Assembly: GCA_934481385.1 (NCBI GenBank) | Contig: CAKSPD010000005.1 | Span: 1 to 64,000 of the forward strand | Origin: an uncultured Oscillospiraceae bacterium | GTDB taxonomy: Bacteria; Bacillota; Clostridia; Oscillospirales; Ruminococcaceae | Length of the DNA stretch: 64,000 nucleotides | Reading direction: 5' to 3' | In this document: positions 1 through 8,260 of the stretch, one piece after another | Layout: each line of letters opens with the position of its first letter | Position numbering within the stretch: the stretch's first letter is position 1 | The notes under the pieces: model-generated | The model's database searches: none | Seen by the model: the letters and a program-made list of their open reading frames with translations, nothing else | Told to the model about the DNA's origin: nothing | Made by a program: the position numbers and the translations under genes

Positions 1-81
1 ACTCGATGTTATCTTTCTGTCATTCGTTCAAATCGCGTGCATCTTCACGTGGCTAAAATAGTGTCAACAGGCTCTAAATGA
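1..81 (+). CDS. 3' end of an unidentified upstream gene (partial)
   Basis: Reading frame 1 is open from the first base and ends at a TGA at 79-81, giving 26 residues ending in STGSK. The stop overlaps the ATG of the next gene as ATGA, the arrangement of translationally coupled operon genes, and this is the main support that the frame is real. The fragment is too short to identify. By position it should be another member of the Ter-associated biosynthetic module. The gene starts outside the window. Confidence 0.5.
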   Translation, partial: TRCYLSVIRSNRVHLHVAKIVSTGSK

Positions 82-1058
82 CTCAGAATTTTTCAGAAGA
101 TGAACTTCTGCCCTATAAATTATCAGGACTACTTTATGCACCGGCAATAAATTTAGGTGTTGCAAAAAAAATTGTAAATAAAGAATATCCTGCACTCACT
201 TCAATATCATTCTGCCTTGAAGATTCAATTATGGACGATTCGCTTCATAAAGCAGAATCGGCACTTTTCAGTACACTTGAATTTATAAGAAAAAACACCA
301 ATGAATTTCCGCTTATTTTCGTGAGAATAAGAAATCCTCAGCATATGGAATATATGCATAATTTTCTCGGAAAAAATGAAGAAATTCTTACAGGATATAT
401 TCTTCCTAAATTTGACCTTTCAAATGCTTCAAAATATCTCAGACTGATAAAAAAATTCAATCAGAACCGTCCTAAAAAGCTTTATATTATGCCTATTCTT
501 GAAAGTCAGATGATAGCATATAAATCAACACGCCTTAATATTCTTACTGCTGTAAAAGAAATTATCAACGAAATGAGGGAATATGTTCTTAATGTGCGTG
601 TAGGCGGAAATGATTTCAGCAATATATATGGTTTAAGACGTTCTTCAGAACAGACTATTTATGACATAGGAGTTATAAGGGATATTCTCGTTGATATAAT
701 AAATATCTTTGCATCAGACTATGTTGTATCAGGTGCAGTATGGGAATACTTTGGAAACAATTCTGGTGATAAATGGGCAGAAGGTCTGAAGCGTGAGCTT
801 ACTCTTGACCGCCTTAACGGATTTATCGGAAAAACAGCTATTCACCCTTCACAGCTCCCGATAATATACGAAAGTATGAAAGTTTCACAGAGTGACTACA
901 ATGACGCTGTTCAGATTTTAAACTGGACTTCCGACAGTTTCGGAGTATGCAAAAGTGAAAACGGTTCACGAATGAATGAAGTGAAATGTCATTCAAAATG
1001 GGCAAAACGCATAAAAATACTCGGTGATATTTATGGAATAAAAGAGGATATAAAATGA
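78..1058 (+). CDS. HpcH/HpaI aldolase / citrate lyase beta-like protein (Ter-associated C-C bond lyase)
   Basis: The 326-residue protein has the TIM-barrel layout of citrate-lyase-beta-like C-C bond lyases: an N-terminal strand with SFCLEDSI (about residues 43-50), the IFVRIRNP strand (78-85), MPILES (about 138-143) and a C-terminal AIHPSQ motif (about 256-261) typical of the HpcH/CitE group. The closest architecture is the stand-alone lyase of tellurium-resistance (Ter) gene clusters, which is thought to help make a nucleoside-like metabolite. The actual substrate is unknown. The gene overlaps its upstream neighbour (ATGA) and the downstream PRTase gene by 4 nt, so it lies in a tight operon of at least five genes. 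The family is well supported; the role is inferred from neighbours. Confidence 0.8.
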   Translation: MTQNFSEDELLPYKLSGLLYAPAINLGVAKKIVNKEYPALTSISFCLEDSIMDDSLHKAESALFSTLEFIRKNTNEFPLIFVRIRNPQHMEYMHNFLGKNEEILTGYILPKFDLSNASKYLRLIKKFNQNRPKKLYIMPILESQMIAYKSTRLNILTAVKEIINEMREYVLNVRVGGNDFSNIYGLRRSSEQTIYDIGVIRDILVDIINIFASDYVVSGAVWEYFGNNSGDKWAEGLKRELTLDRLNGFIGKTAIHPSQLPIIYESMKVSQSDYNDAVQILNWTSDSFGVCKSENGSRMNEVKCHSKWAKRIKILGDIYGIKEDIK

Positions 1059-2149
1059 ATTATACATCTGAAAATATGCTGAAAATTGCAAAAAGATACA
1101 ACAATTCAAAAAGGAGTTATCTTCTTGTAAATCCATTGCAGGCTAAACATATGGCAGTAAATCCGGAAAAATCTCTGAATATGATGAATGCTCTCGGAAA
1201 AATTCTTTCAGAAAAGTATCCTGATACAAAACTTGTTATAGGATTCGCTGAAACCGCAACGGCTATCGGTGCAGAAGTGGCAAGATGTTTCAATAATGAC
1301 TGCAATTACATACACACCACAAGGGAAGCTATTGAAAATTATATTCCCTTTTCAGAGGAACACAGCCACGCTGTTGAACAGAAACTCTGTTCTGAAAATT
1401 TAACAGAATACCTTTCAGAAACAAAATCCGTAATATTTATTGATGATGAAATATCAACAGGAAAAACACTTATAAATATTATAGATAATTTCCGAAAAGA
1501 ATTTCCGGAGTTAAACCAAAAAGAAATTATATGTGCATCACTGATAAACAGGGTTTCAGATGAAAATATGAAAAGACTTGAAATCAGCGGAATAAAATGC
1601 GAATATCTTTTAAAACTTCCTGATGAGGATTATGAAATAAAAGTCAAGGATATAAAAGTATCTGAATCACAGAAAATAGCTGATACTTCTTTAAAAAATC
1701 CGATAAAATCAATATATACTGTACCTGTTATTAATACACGAAAAGGCGTGAATATCAATGAATATTATAATTTCTGCATTAAAACTGCGGATAAAATCAT
1801 TCAGAAAACAGGTAAACTCTGCGGAGATACACTCGTTCTCGGCACAGAGGAATTTATGTATCCTGCACTGATTTTAGGTTGGAAAATCGGTGAAAATGCT
1901 TTCTGCCACGCTACAACAAGAAGTCCTGTCGGAATATACAGTGATGAAAACTATCCCATAAAAGAAGGGTTTAAAATTCCGAGCTTTTATGACGAAAACC
2001 GTGAAACGTATATATATAATCTCAGAAAATATAATAACGTTATAATATTTACGGACAGCAAAGAAATTCCGCAGAAAGCAATATATTCTCTTGCAAAAAT
2101 TCTTGAAAATCACGAATGTGAAAATATTTTTATTGTAAAGGGCTGTTGA
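1055..2149 (+). CDS. Phosphoribosyltransferase with C-terminal TRSP domain (Ter-associated)
   Basis: This 364-residue protein has an N-terminal type I PRTase fold. The PRPP loop reads VIFIDDEISTGKT (about residues 126-138), preceded by GFAETATAIG (about 64-73), which matches the PRTase_2 domain of Ter-linked operons. The C-terminal third carries LGTEEFMYPAL and ATTRSPVG, the TRSP motif after which the TRSP domain is named. This pairing is diagnostic of the Ter-associated biosynthetic module, where the protein is predicted to handle a ribosyl or nucleoside-like intermediate. It overlaps both neighbours by a few bases (ATGA-type junction upstream), so translation is probably coupled. The reaction is unproven. 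Confidence 0.85.
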   Translation: MNYTSENMLKIAKRYNNSKRSYLLVNPLQAKHMAVNPEKSLNMMNALGKILSEKYPDTKLVIGFAETATAIGAEVARCFNNDCNYIHTTREAIENYIPFSEEHSHAVEQKLCSENLTEYLSETKSVIFIDDEISTGKTLINIIDNFRKEFPELNQKEIICASLINRVSDENMKRLEISGIKCEYLLKLPDEDYEIKVKDIKVSESQKIADTSLKNPIKSIYTVPVINTRKGVNINEYYNFCIKTADKIIQKTGKLCGDTLVLGTEEFMYPALILGWKIGENAFCHATTRSPVGIYSDENYPIKEGFKIPSFYDENRETYIYNLRKYNNVIIFTDSKEIPQKAIYSLAKILENHECENIFIVKGC

Positions 2150-2151
2150 AA

Positions 2152-3201
2152 ATGCAGACTTCATATTTATCAAAAGATGTAACCATACTTTTAAAGGATA
2201 TTACAGGACTTGTAACTCCTCTGCCAACAGCAGAACGTGAAAAACTTATTCAGAGTGGTGTGCATTACTCCGAAATGTTACCGCTTGAATATGAACCCTC
2301 TGAAAAATATCTTAAAGCTTATTATGATGCTTTATCACGATATGCTGAAATTACTGCAAAGGCTGTCGGAAGTGTTTCAGAAAAGATATATTCTGAAAAG
2401 GGCGAAAATATTACACTTGTATCACTCGCCCGTGCCGGAACTCCAATAGGAATTTTAATAAAAAGATTTCTGGAATCAAAATATAAAATATCCGTTCCGC
2501 ATTACACTATCTCAATAATAAGGGGAAAGGGTATCGACAAAAATGCAGTGAATTATATACTTGAAAGACATTCTGCTGAATCAATTCAGTTTGTTGACGG
2601 CTGGACGGGAAAAGGTGCTATACAGCGACAGCTTGATGAGGCTATGCTTGATTATCCTGAAATTGATTCAAAGCTTGCCGTACTTTCTGACCCTGCAAAT
2701 GTTGCGGGAAAATGCGGTACTTATGAAGATTTTCTGATAGCAAGCTCCTGTCTTAATTCAACTGTTTCCGGACTTATAAGCCGTACGTTTTTCCGCACTG
2801 ATATAATAAAACCTGATGATTTTCATGGTGCTGTATATTACGGAGAACTTAAAGACAAAGACCTGACATATCAGTTTATAGAAAGCGTTGAAAAATATTT
2901 TAATTTTTCTGAAAATGTTTTCAAAGAAAAAAGACCTGAAATTACAGGTCTTGATGAAGTAAGAGAGATTGCAGAAAAATTTTCAGTAAATGATATAAAC
3001 CTCATAAAACCAAGTATCGGAGAGGCTACAAGAGTTCTCCTGAGGCGTGTGCCTTATAAAATGCTTGTACACAGTCTTGATGATTATGAACATCTGGGGC
3101 ATATATATCAGCTTGCTGAGGAGAAAGGAGTCAGACCTGAGATTTATCCGCTTAAAAGATACAAGGCTTGCGGACTTATAAAAAATCTTGCTGATAATTA
3201 A
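2152..3201 (+). CDS. StiP-like PRTase-fold protein with C-terminal PELOTA RNA-binding domain
   Basis: The 349-residue protein has an N-terminal domain of the family named cysteine protease StiP, marked by SLARAGTPIG, PHYTISIIRGKGID and DGWTGKGAI. Comparative genomics regards that domain as a phosphoribosyltransferase-like enzyme rather than a confirmed protease. The C-terminus has IKPSIGEATRVLLRR and a following LVHS segment, matching the PELOTA RNA-binding domain seen fused to StiP. ATG at 2152 is preferred to a TTG at 2146 because AAAGGG sits upstream at a usable distance. It lies 2 nt before the HAD gene and overlaps or abuts the PRTase/TRSP gene. Function is inferred from the conserved Ter module. 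Confidence 0.82.
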   Translation: MQTSYLSKDVTILLKDITGLVTPLPTAEREKLIQSGVHYSEMLPLEYEPSEKYLKAYYDALSRYAEITAKAVGSVSEKIYSEKGENITLVSLARAGTPIGILIKRFLESKYKISVPHYTISIIRGKGIDKNAVNYILERHSAESIQFVDGWTGKGAIQRQLDEAMLDYPEIDSKLAVLSDPANVAGKCGTYEDFLIASSCLNSTVSGLISRTFFRTDIIKPDDFHGAVYYGELKDKDLTYQFIESVEKYFNFSENVFKEKRPEITGLDEVREIAEKFSVNDINLIKPSIGEATRVLLRRVPYKMLVHSLDDYEHLGHIYQLAEEKGVRPEIYPLKRYKACGLIKNLADN

Positions 3202-3203
3202 CT

Positions 3204-3929
3204 ATGAAAAAAATTCTGCTTGCATGTGACCTTGACAACACACTTATTCATTCATACCGTCATAAAAAAGACAATGACATCTGTATTGAAACGATTAATG
3301 ACAAACAGCAGGGATTTATTTCACCTCACACATATGAGTTTATAAAAAATATTCCCGAAAATATAACGCTTATCCCTGTGACTACACGTTCCATTGAACA
3401 GTATATGCGTATTCAGTGGGAAAAAGCTCCGGAATATGCACTTGTTGCAAACGGAACAATACTGCTTAAAAACAATATTCTTTTTGAATATGAGGATATG
3501 AGCAGATATATCAGTGAAATAAAAGCTCTCGAAAGAAAAATAAATCCTGATGATTTCAAAAAAGTAAAATTTGTTGATAATATGTATCTTTTTGCATATC
3601 GTGATGAAAGTCAGGGAATTGAAAAAATTGCGGAAAAATATTCGGAACTTACATCTCTTGAAACACAGTATTCAGGAAGAAAAATATACTTTTTTCCACC
3701 TCCTGCAAACAAAGGCAAAGCTGTTAAAAAATTCGCTGAAAAATTGGGATATGATTTTATAATATCAGCCGGCGACAGTTCAATTGATTTTTCAATGCTT
3801 GAAATTTCTGATATTGCAATAGTTCCCAACAAGGAAACTGCTGAAAAAATAAAGAATAAGAATATAAAAATCTGTCCCGAAAATAAAATATTTTCGGAAT
3901 TTATCCTCGAAACTGCATTTTCTCTTTGA
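3204..3929 (+). CDS. HAD-superfamily hydrolase (Ter-associated phosphatase)
   Basis: The 241-residue protein has HAD motif I as ACDLDNTLI (D10 and D12 the expected nucleophile and acid), motif II as VTTRS, a lysine-containing NKGKAV segment and motif IV as SAGDSSIDFSML. The Cof/sucrose-phosphatase-like layout suggests a small-molecule phosphatase. It follows StiP after 2 nt and is the last gene of the Ter-associated run, where a HAD phosphatase is a standard member. Its 3' end overlaps the convergent phosphopantetheinyl transferase gene by 29 bp, with no terminator visible between them. The substrate is unknown. Confidence 0.82.
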   Translation: MKKILLACDLDNTLIHSYRHKKDNDICIETINDKQQGFISPHTYEFIKNIPENITLIPVTTRSIEQYMRIQWEKAPEYALVANGTILLKNNILFEYEDMSRYISEIKALERKINPDDFKKVKFVDNMYLFAYRDESQGIEKIAEKYSELTSLETQYSGRKIYFFPPPANKGKAVKKFAEKLGYDFIISAGDSSIDFSMLEISDIAIVPNKETAEKIKNKNIKICPENKIFSEFILETAFSL

Positions 3930-4569
3930 CAGCATTTAAAAGTGTTTTATAGTCTGAAAAATCCGTTTCTATATTTTCGTTCAGAGCGTTTTCATAACAT
4001 ACTGTAAGTATATATTTTTCTGCTTTTTCTGTAAAGAAATAATTTTTAAGTTCATCTGAAAGGACATCAAAGGAATTGAGTGATTTTGAAAGACCTGTTC
4101 CAATCATTTTAAGATAAGATTCCTTTGATGTCCATATTTTATAAAATTCTTCATCAGGATTTTCAGAATTAATTATAGAATTATATTCATCGGCTGTAAA
4201 AAATCTTTCAGCAACACGCATATTCGGCTTTCTGGAAGTATGCTCCAAATCTATTCCGACTGCTTTTTCTGATATTGCGAACGCTATCAGATTTTCAGAA
4301 TGCGATACGGAAAAGTTAACAGCAGTATCTTTTAAATATGGTTTTCCATGCGAATTATAGCTGAATTTTATATCTTTGAATGGTATTCCGCAGTATTCAG
4401 AAATTTCATTCTTCATTTTTATTTCAGCAAAAAATGAAAGTATTTTATCTCTTTCAGGCTTTATACGTCTGATTCTTTCAGAACGTTCAGGAGAAATAAA
4501 TTCAGAATAAAGATTATATATCCCCTCACATTCCTGCATATCTATTTTAACAACATCAATTTTTTTCAT
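3901..4569 (-). CDS. 4'-phosphopantetheinyl transferase, Sfp family
   Basis: This 222-residue enzyme is predicted to transfer the phosphopantetheine arm of CoA to carrier proteins. It has the two family signatures: VGIDLE (about residues 113-118, metal ligands D and E) and WTSKESYLKMIGTG (about 146-159, WxxKE). The upstream FSVSHSENLIAFA segment is the Sfp-type SHS motif. Its length is typical of Sfp/HetI-type enzymes, not the short AcpS type. It is transcribed alone and convergently with the Ter-module HAD gene. It lies near the pantothenate/CoA genes but on its own transcription unit. The carrier protein target is not identifiable here. Confidence 0.88.
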   Translation of the reverse strand: MKKIDVVKIDMQECEGIYNLYSEFISPERSERIRRIKPERDKILSFFAEIKMKNEISEYCGIPFKDIKFSYNSHGKPYLKDTAVNFSVSHSENLIAFAISEKAVGIDLEHTSRKPNMRVAERFFTADEYNSIINSENPDEEFYKIWTSKESYLKMIGTGLSKSLNSFDVLSDELKNYFFTEKAEKYILTVCYENALNENIETDFSDYKTLLNAVKEKMQFRG

Positions 4570-4618
4570 AATAAACCGTCCGTTATAAGTTAAATTTATA
4601 GAATTTTATTTTTTGTTA

Positions 4619-4647
4619 TTGACTTTTTAAAAAAAGTATGATATAAT
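4619..4647 (+). promoter_or_regulatory. Sigma-A promoter of tRNA-Leu
   Basis: TTGACT at 4619-4624 and TATAAT at 4642-4647 are separated by 17 bp, and the mature tRNA begins 9 nt after the -10 box. Confidence 0.85.
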
Positions 4648-4655
4648 TATCTTAT

Positions 4656-4738
4656 GCCGAAGTGGCGGAATGGCAGACGCAGCAGACTCAAAATCTGCCG
4701 TGAGCAATCATGTACGGGTTCAAGTCCCGTCTTCGGCA
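4656..4738 (+). tRNA. tRNA-Leu (anticodon CAA)
   Basis: This is a class II tRNA. The acceptor arms GCCGAAG (4656-4662) and CTTCGGC (4731-4737) pair perfectly, and the discriminator is A at 4738. The anticodon arm GCAGA-CTCAAAA-TCTGC gives anticodon CAA, reading UUG. A short variable arm (GTGAGCAATCATG) precedes the T arm, which has a GTTCAAGTC loop region. CCA is not encoded. It stands alone between its own promoter and a terminator. Confidence 0.96.
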
Positions 4739-4754
4739 CTTATATATAATATTA

Positions 4755-4787
4755 ATCCCTCGTCTTTAAAGACGGGGGATTTTTTTA
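4755..4787 (+). terminator. Intrinsic terminator after tRNA-Leu
   Basis: An A/T-flanked hairpin, ATCCCTCGTCTTT followed by AAAGACGGGGGAT (one G-T wobble), is followed by a run of T at 4780-4786. It ends at the 3' edge of the convergent coaX gene. Confidence 0.88.
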
Positions 4788-5555
4788 ATTATTCTGCCTG
4801 TAAATATTGACAAGTCCTTTTAAAAGAAGATTTTCGTCATGAATTATTTCATGTTCACAATGCGGAATTACAAGTCCTGACATTCCGCCTGTTGCAACAG
4901 CCGTTATTTTCTGATTAAGGCTCTTTTCTATTCTTGACAAAAGACCGTCAATACATGATGCAGTGCCGTAAATCAATCCGCTTTTCATACAGTCAGATGT
5001 ATTCCTGCCGATTATATTTTCAGGAGCTTCAAACGAAACTTTAGGAAGCTGTGAAGTATTTCCGAAAAGTGCCTCAAATGATGTTTTTACACCTGCCATA
5101 ATAATTCCGCCGATAAAGTTCTTATCACTGTCTATCACTGATATTGTCGTGGCAGTACCCATATCAATTATGACAGCCGGCAGACTGTAATAAGCTATGA
5201 CAGCCGAGGCATCAACAATTCTGTCTGTACCGATTTTTTCAGGATTGTCAACAAGCATTTTATTTATACCGGTTTCTGCTTTATATCCTGCAACGAATAT
5301 TTTATCACATGGAACAATTTCTGAAAGCGATTCTTCAACAGTTCCCGTAACAGAGGGAACTACTGAAGAAATTACTGCTCCCTCAATATCAGACAGACTG
5401 ATATTATTCAGAAGAAGTGCATTTTTTATTCCTATATAATATTCTCTTGCGGTTTTTGAATGATTTGTTGCAAGTCTTTCAGTAAAGATAAATTTTTCGT
5501 TATCAAATCCGCCTATAACGATATTGGTATTGCCTATATCAACGGCAAGTATCAT
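4785..5555 (-). CDS. coaX: Type III pantothenate kinase (first copy)
   Basis: The enzyme phosphorylates pantothenate, the first step of CoA synthesis. The 256-residue protein shows all type III (CoaX) motifs: DIGNT at residues 6-10 for phosphate binding, GTDR at 109-112 with the catalytic aspartate, and DMGTATT at 131-137. It is the last gene of panB-panC-panD-coaX and overlaps panD by 4 nt, so the operon runs from ketopantoate synthesis to phosphopantothenate. A second coaX lies at 43271-44032; this copy keeps the canonical GTDR motif and is the likelier housekeeping enzyme. Confidence 0.93.
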   Translation of the reverse strand: MILAVDIGNTNIVIGGFDNEKFIFTERLATNHSKTAREYYIGIKNALLLNNISLSDIEGAVISSVVPSVTGTVEESLSEIVPCDKIFVAGYKAETGINKMLVDNPEKIGTDRIVDASAVIAYYSLPAVIIDMGTATTISVIDSDKNFIGGIIMAGVKTSFEALFGNTSQLPKVSFEAPENIIGRNTSDCMKSGLIYGTASCIDGLLSRIEKSLNQKITAVATGGMSGLVIPHCEHEIIHDENLLLKGLVNIYRQNN

Positions 5556-5944
5556 TTCAAATCCTCCAGCCTGCCATGCTTTTCGTAGCGTGACCTGCGT
5601 GTAATCTTATTATTTTCGTCCACAAAAACAACATACGGCGGATTTTCCTTGATTTCTTCGGGAGTCATATCGGCATAGGACATTATTATTATAAAATCGC
5701 CTTTCTGACCTGCTCTTGCGGCAGCACCATTAAGACAAATCATACCACTGCCACGTTCTCCGGCAATGGCATATGTTTCAATACGGCTTCCGCTGTTTAC
5801 GTTTACGATATGAACATGTTCATATTCTCTTATATTGGCAGAATCCATTAAATCCTCATCAATAGTTATACTTCCGATATAATTGAGTTCTGCCTGAGTT
5901 ATTACAGCACGATGAATTTTACTTTTTAAAACAGATATATTCAT
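5552..5944 (-). CDS. panD: Aspartate 1-decarboxylase
   Basis: The enzyme makes beta-alanine from aspartate for pantothenate synthesis. The 130-residue length and N-terminus match PanD. The self-processing site is the G24-S25 pair in YIGSITID, where cleavage generates the pyruvoyl cofactor. Other conserved segments include [10 protein letters not shown] and [16 protein letters not shown]. It sits 3 nt after panC and overlaps coaX by 4 nt within a single operon. Confidence 0.95.
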   Translation of the reverse strand: MNISVLKSKIHRAVITQAELNYIGSITIDEDLMDSANIREYEHVHIVNVNSGSRIETYAIAGERGSGMICLNGAAARAGQKGDFIIIMSYADMTPEEIKENPPYVVFVDENNKITRRSRYEKHGRLEDLK

Positions 5945-5947
5945 ACT

Positions 5948-6796
5948 TTATACCTGCTCCGTAAAGAAATTGTCAATAAGACGTGTTTTTCCGATATATA
6001 CTGCCATTGCACAAAGAGCAGGACGGTCAAGCTTTTCAATCTGTTGCATAGTCTGGAGGTCAACTATTTTTACATAGTCGATTTTTGCAAGCGGTTCGGA
6101 TTCGATATTCTTTTTCATAGCATCAAGAATTTTTTTGCAGTCCTTTTCGCCGTTTCTGACCATATCCATACCCATAAATATTGTTTTTGAAAGTATGAGT
6201 GCAGATTTTTTTTCTTCATCGCTGAGATAAGTATTTCTTGAACTTTTGGCAAGCCCGTTTTCTTCACGGATTATCGGACAGCCGATTATTTCAATATCCA
6301 TATTCAAATCGCTTACCATATGCTTTATAACAGCAAGTTGCTGTGCATCTTTCTGACCGAAATATGCTCTGTCCGGTTTTACGATATTGAAAAGCTTTGT
6401 GACTACTGTGCATACTCCTCTGAAATGAACAGGTCTGCTGAGTCCGCAAAGTTCCTGTGTGAGAACAGTCATATCAACAAATGAAGAAAATCCCTCTTTA
6501 TACATTTCACTTGGTTCAGGATTGAATATAATATCTCCCCCGCTGTTTTCAACAACTTTTGAATCGTGTTCAATATCTCTCGGATAGCTGTCCAAGTCCT
6601 CATTGACTCCGAACTGCATAGGATTTACAAAAACAGAAACAACTGTCCTGTCATTCTGTTCAGAAGATTTCTTTATAAGACTTGCATGTCCTTCATGAAG
6701 GAATCCCATAGTCGGAACGAGTCCGACTGTAAGACCTTCTTTTCTCCATTCCTTTACCTGATTTCTTATTTCATCAACGGTCTTGACAATTTTCAT
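5948..6796 (-). CDS. panC: Pantothenate synthetase
   Basis: This enzyme performs ATP-dependent condensation of pantoate and beta-alanine. The 282-residue protein has the nucleotidyltransferase HIGH-like motif in TMGFLHEGHASLI (about residues 30-42), SVFVNPMQFG (54-63), the GCPIIREENGLAKSSRN segment and the YFGQKDAQQ motif. It is placed 3 nt after panB and 3 nt before panD, consistent with one polycistronic mRNA. Confidence 0.96.
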   Translation of the reverse strand: MKIVKTVDEIRNQVKEWRKEGLTVGLVPTMGFLHEGHASLIKKSSEQNDRTVVSVFVNPMQFGVNEDLDSYPRDIEHDSKVVENSGGDIIFNPEPSEMYKEGFSSFVDMTVLTQELCGLSRPVHFRGVCTVVTKLFNIVKPDRAYFGQKDAQQLAVIKHMVSDLNMDIEIIGCPIIREENGLAKSSRNTYLSDEEKKSALILSKTIFMGMDMVRNGEKDCKKILDAMKKNIESEPLAKIDYVKIVDLQTMQQIEKLDRPALCAMAVYIGKTRLIDNFFTEQV

Positions 6797-6799
6797 TTT

Positions 6800-7648
6800 T
6801 CAGTCCTCCGTATTATACTTCTTTTTAACTTCCGCTATAACTTCACTGTCAATTTTAAATGTATGTTCAACAGCCGGAAAAGCTCCTGATTTTGTTTCAT
6901 CTATATATTCCTTAAATCCGCTTTTCATAAGTGAACCGACATCAGCAAATTTCTTTGCAAATTTAGGAGTAAAGTCTGAAAACATTCCGAGCATATCCTG
7001 ATATACAAGCACCTGACCGTCACAGCCTGCTCCTGCACCTATACCAATTGTCGGAATAGTAAGTTTTTTCGTAATAACTTCAGCAAGTTCTGCCGGTATA
7101 CATTCCAGAACAACCATACATGCTCCTGCTTTTTCAACCTTTAAAGCGTCCTCAACAAGCTGTTCAGCACGTTCAAGATTTTTACCCTGAACTTTAAATC
7201 CTCCAAAAGCATTTACAGACTGCGGAGTAAGTCCGAGATGTGCAACAACAGGAACAGATGCCTTTGTGATAGCATCAATCTGTTCGCATACTTCTGCACC
7301 GCCCTCAAGCTTTACAGCGTGGGCATTACCCTCTTTAATAAGTCTGCCTGCATTGCTTACGGCATCATATACAGATGTCTGATAGGACATAAAAGGCATA
7401 TCAGCAATTACAAAAGCATTTTCTGCACCTTTTGAAACAGCCTTTGTATGATGAATCATATCTTCCATAGTTACAGGAAGTGTATTTTCATATCCGAGCA
7501 TTACCATACCCAGAGAATCTCCGACAAGAATACAGTTTACACCGCATTCGTCCTGCATTTTAGCTGTTGAATAATCATAGGCGGTAAGCATTGTAATTTT
7601 GTCACCTGACTGTTTCTGTTTTATAAGTGTTGAAACAGTATTTTTCAT
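6800..7648 (-). CDS. panB: 3-methyl-2-oxobutanoate hydroxymethyltransferase
   Basis: This enzyme makes ketopantoate from ketoisovalerate and methylene-tetrahydrofolate. The 282-residue TIM barrel carries [25 protein letters not shown] active-site sequence near residue 43, HLGLTPQ (about 137-143) and [14 protein letters not shown] (about 202-215). It is the first gene of the pan operon. An AAGGGA ribosome binding site lies upstream of the ATG, and a consensus promoter lies about 50 bp upstream. No panE was seen, so ketopantoate reductase must be encoded elsewhere. Confidence 0.96.
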   Translation of the reverse strand: MKNTVSTLIKQKQSGDKITMLTAYDYSTAKMQDECGVNCILVGDSLGMVMLGYENTLPVTMEDMIHHTKAVSKGAENAFVIADMPFMSYQTSVYDAVSNAGRLIKEGNAHAVKLEGGAEVCEQIDAITKASVPVVAHLGLTPQSVNAFGGFKVQGKNLERAEQLVEDALKVEKAGACMVVLECIPAELAEVITKKLTIPTIGIGAGAGCDGQVLVYQDMLGMFSDFTPKFAKKFADVGSLMKSGFKEYIDETKSGAFPAVEHTFKIDSEVIAEVKKKYNTED

Positions 7649-7698
7649 TTTAATCAGTCCCTTATATAAAAATAATTTAAAAGCTTCTGCCGGAATTT

Positions 7699-7727
7699 AT
7701 TATATCACATATTCAGAAAAAATTCAA
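7699..7727 (-). promoter_or_regulatory. Sigma-A promoter of panB-panC-panD-coaX
   Basis: On the minus strand TTGAAT (7722-7727) and TATAAT (7699-7704) are separated by 17 bp. It lies just downstream of the tspO stop and drives panB. Confidence 0.85.
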
Positions 7728-7736
7728 GCACAAAAA

Positions 7737-8204
7737 TCAGTTAAGAACAGATACTCCGATATTCAAATAAAGAGCAAAAACAAGCCATATAAGATACGGG
7801 ATATTTATATATCCTGCAATTTTACTTGATTTTTTAAACTGCATTATCATATATATTACAAGAGCAATAAGAACCGCAATTATCAAAGCTGAAAATCCGA
7901 AAAACTGAAACCTGAAAAATATTATGCTCCATAAAAAATTGAAAAAAAGCTGTATTCCATAGACAGCAAGATTTTTCCTGCGATTGTCATTATCAGAAAA
8001 ATATACTATATATGCTGATGCTCCCATAAGGGCATAGAGAATTGCCCACATAAAAGGAAATACCCACGAAGGCGGTGAAAGAGGAGGTTTTTCAAAACTG
8101 CTGTATAATCCGAAAGAATTTCCAGCAATTATTCCCGAAAGAACTCCTGCAAGCTCTGTTGAAAAAATAAATATAAGCAATTCGGTAAGTCTGATTTTTT
8201 TCAT
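7737..8204 (-). CDS. tspO: TspO/MBR family membrane protein
   Basis: This 155-residue integral membrane protein has five predicted hydrophobic segments and the TspO signature: FEKPPLSPPSWVFPFMWAIL-type sequence (about residues 37-56) and a later WSIIFFRFQFFG loop. TspO proteins bind tetrapyrroles and act in stress or porphyrin handling; the ligand here is unknown. A strong GGAGGG ribosome binding site precedes the ATG. It has a separate position between hydF and the pan operon and is not evidently functionally linked to either. Confidence 0.9.
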   Translation of the reverse strand: MKKIRLTELLIFIFSTELAGVLSGIIAGNSFGLYSSFEKPPLSPPSWVFPFMWAILYALMGASAYIVYFSDNDNRRKNLAVYGIQLFFNFLWSIIFFRFQFFGFSALIIAVLIALVIYMIMQFKKSSKIAGYINIPYLIWLVFALYLNIGVSVLN

Positions 8205-8260
8205 TGCAAACCCTCCAGAAAATTATTACTGTATTTTATGCTGGATTTGCAATTATTATG

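Noticed and set aside
2152-3201. True cysteine protease assignment for the StiP-like protein
   Set aside because: The family name is historical; no catalytic Cys/His arrangement is clear and the domain looks PRTase-like.
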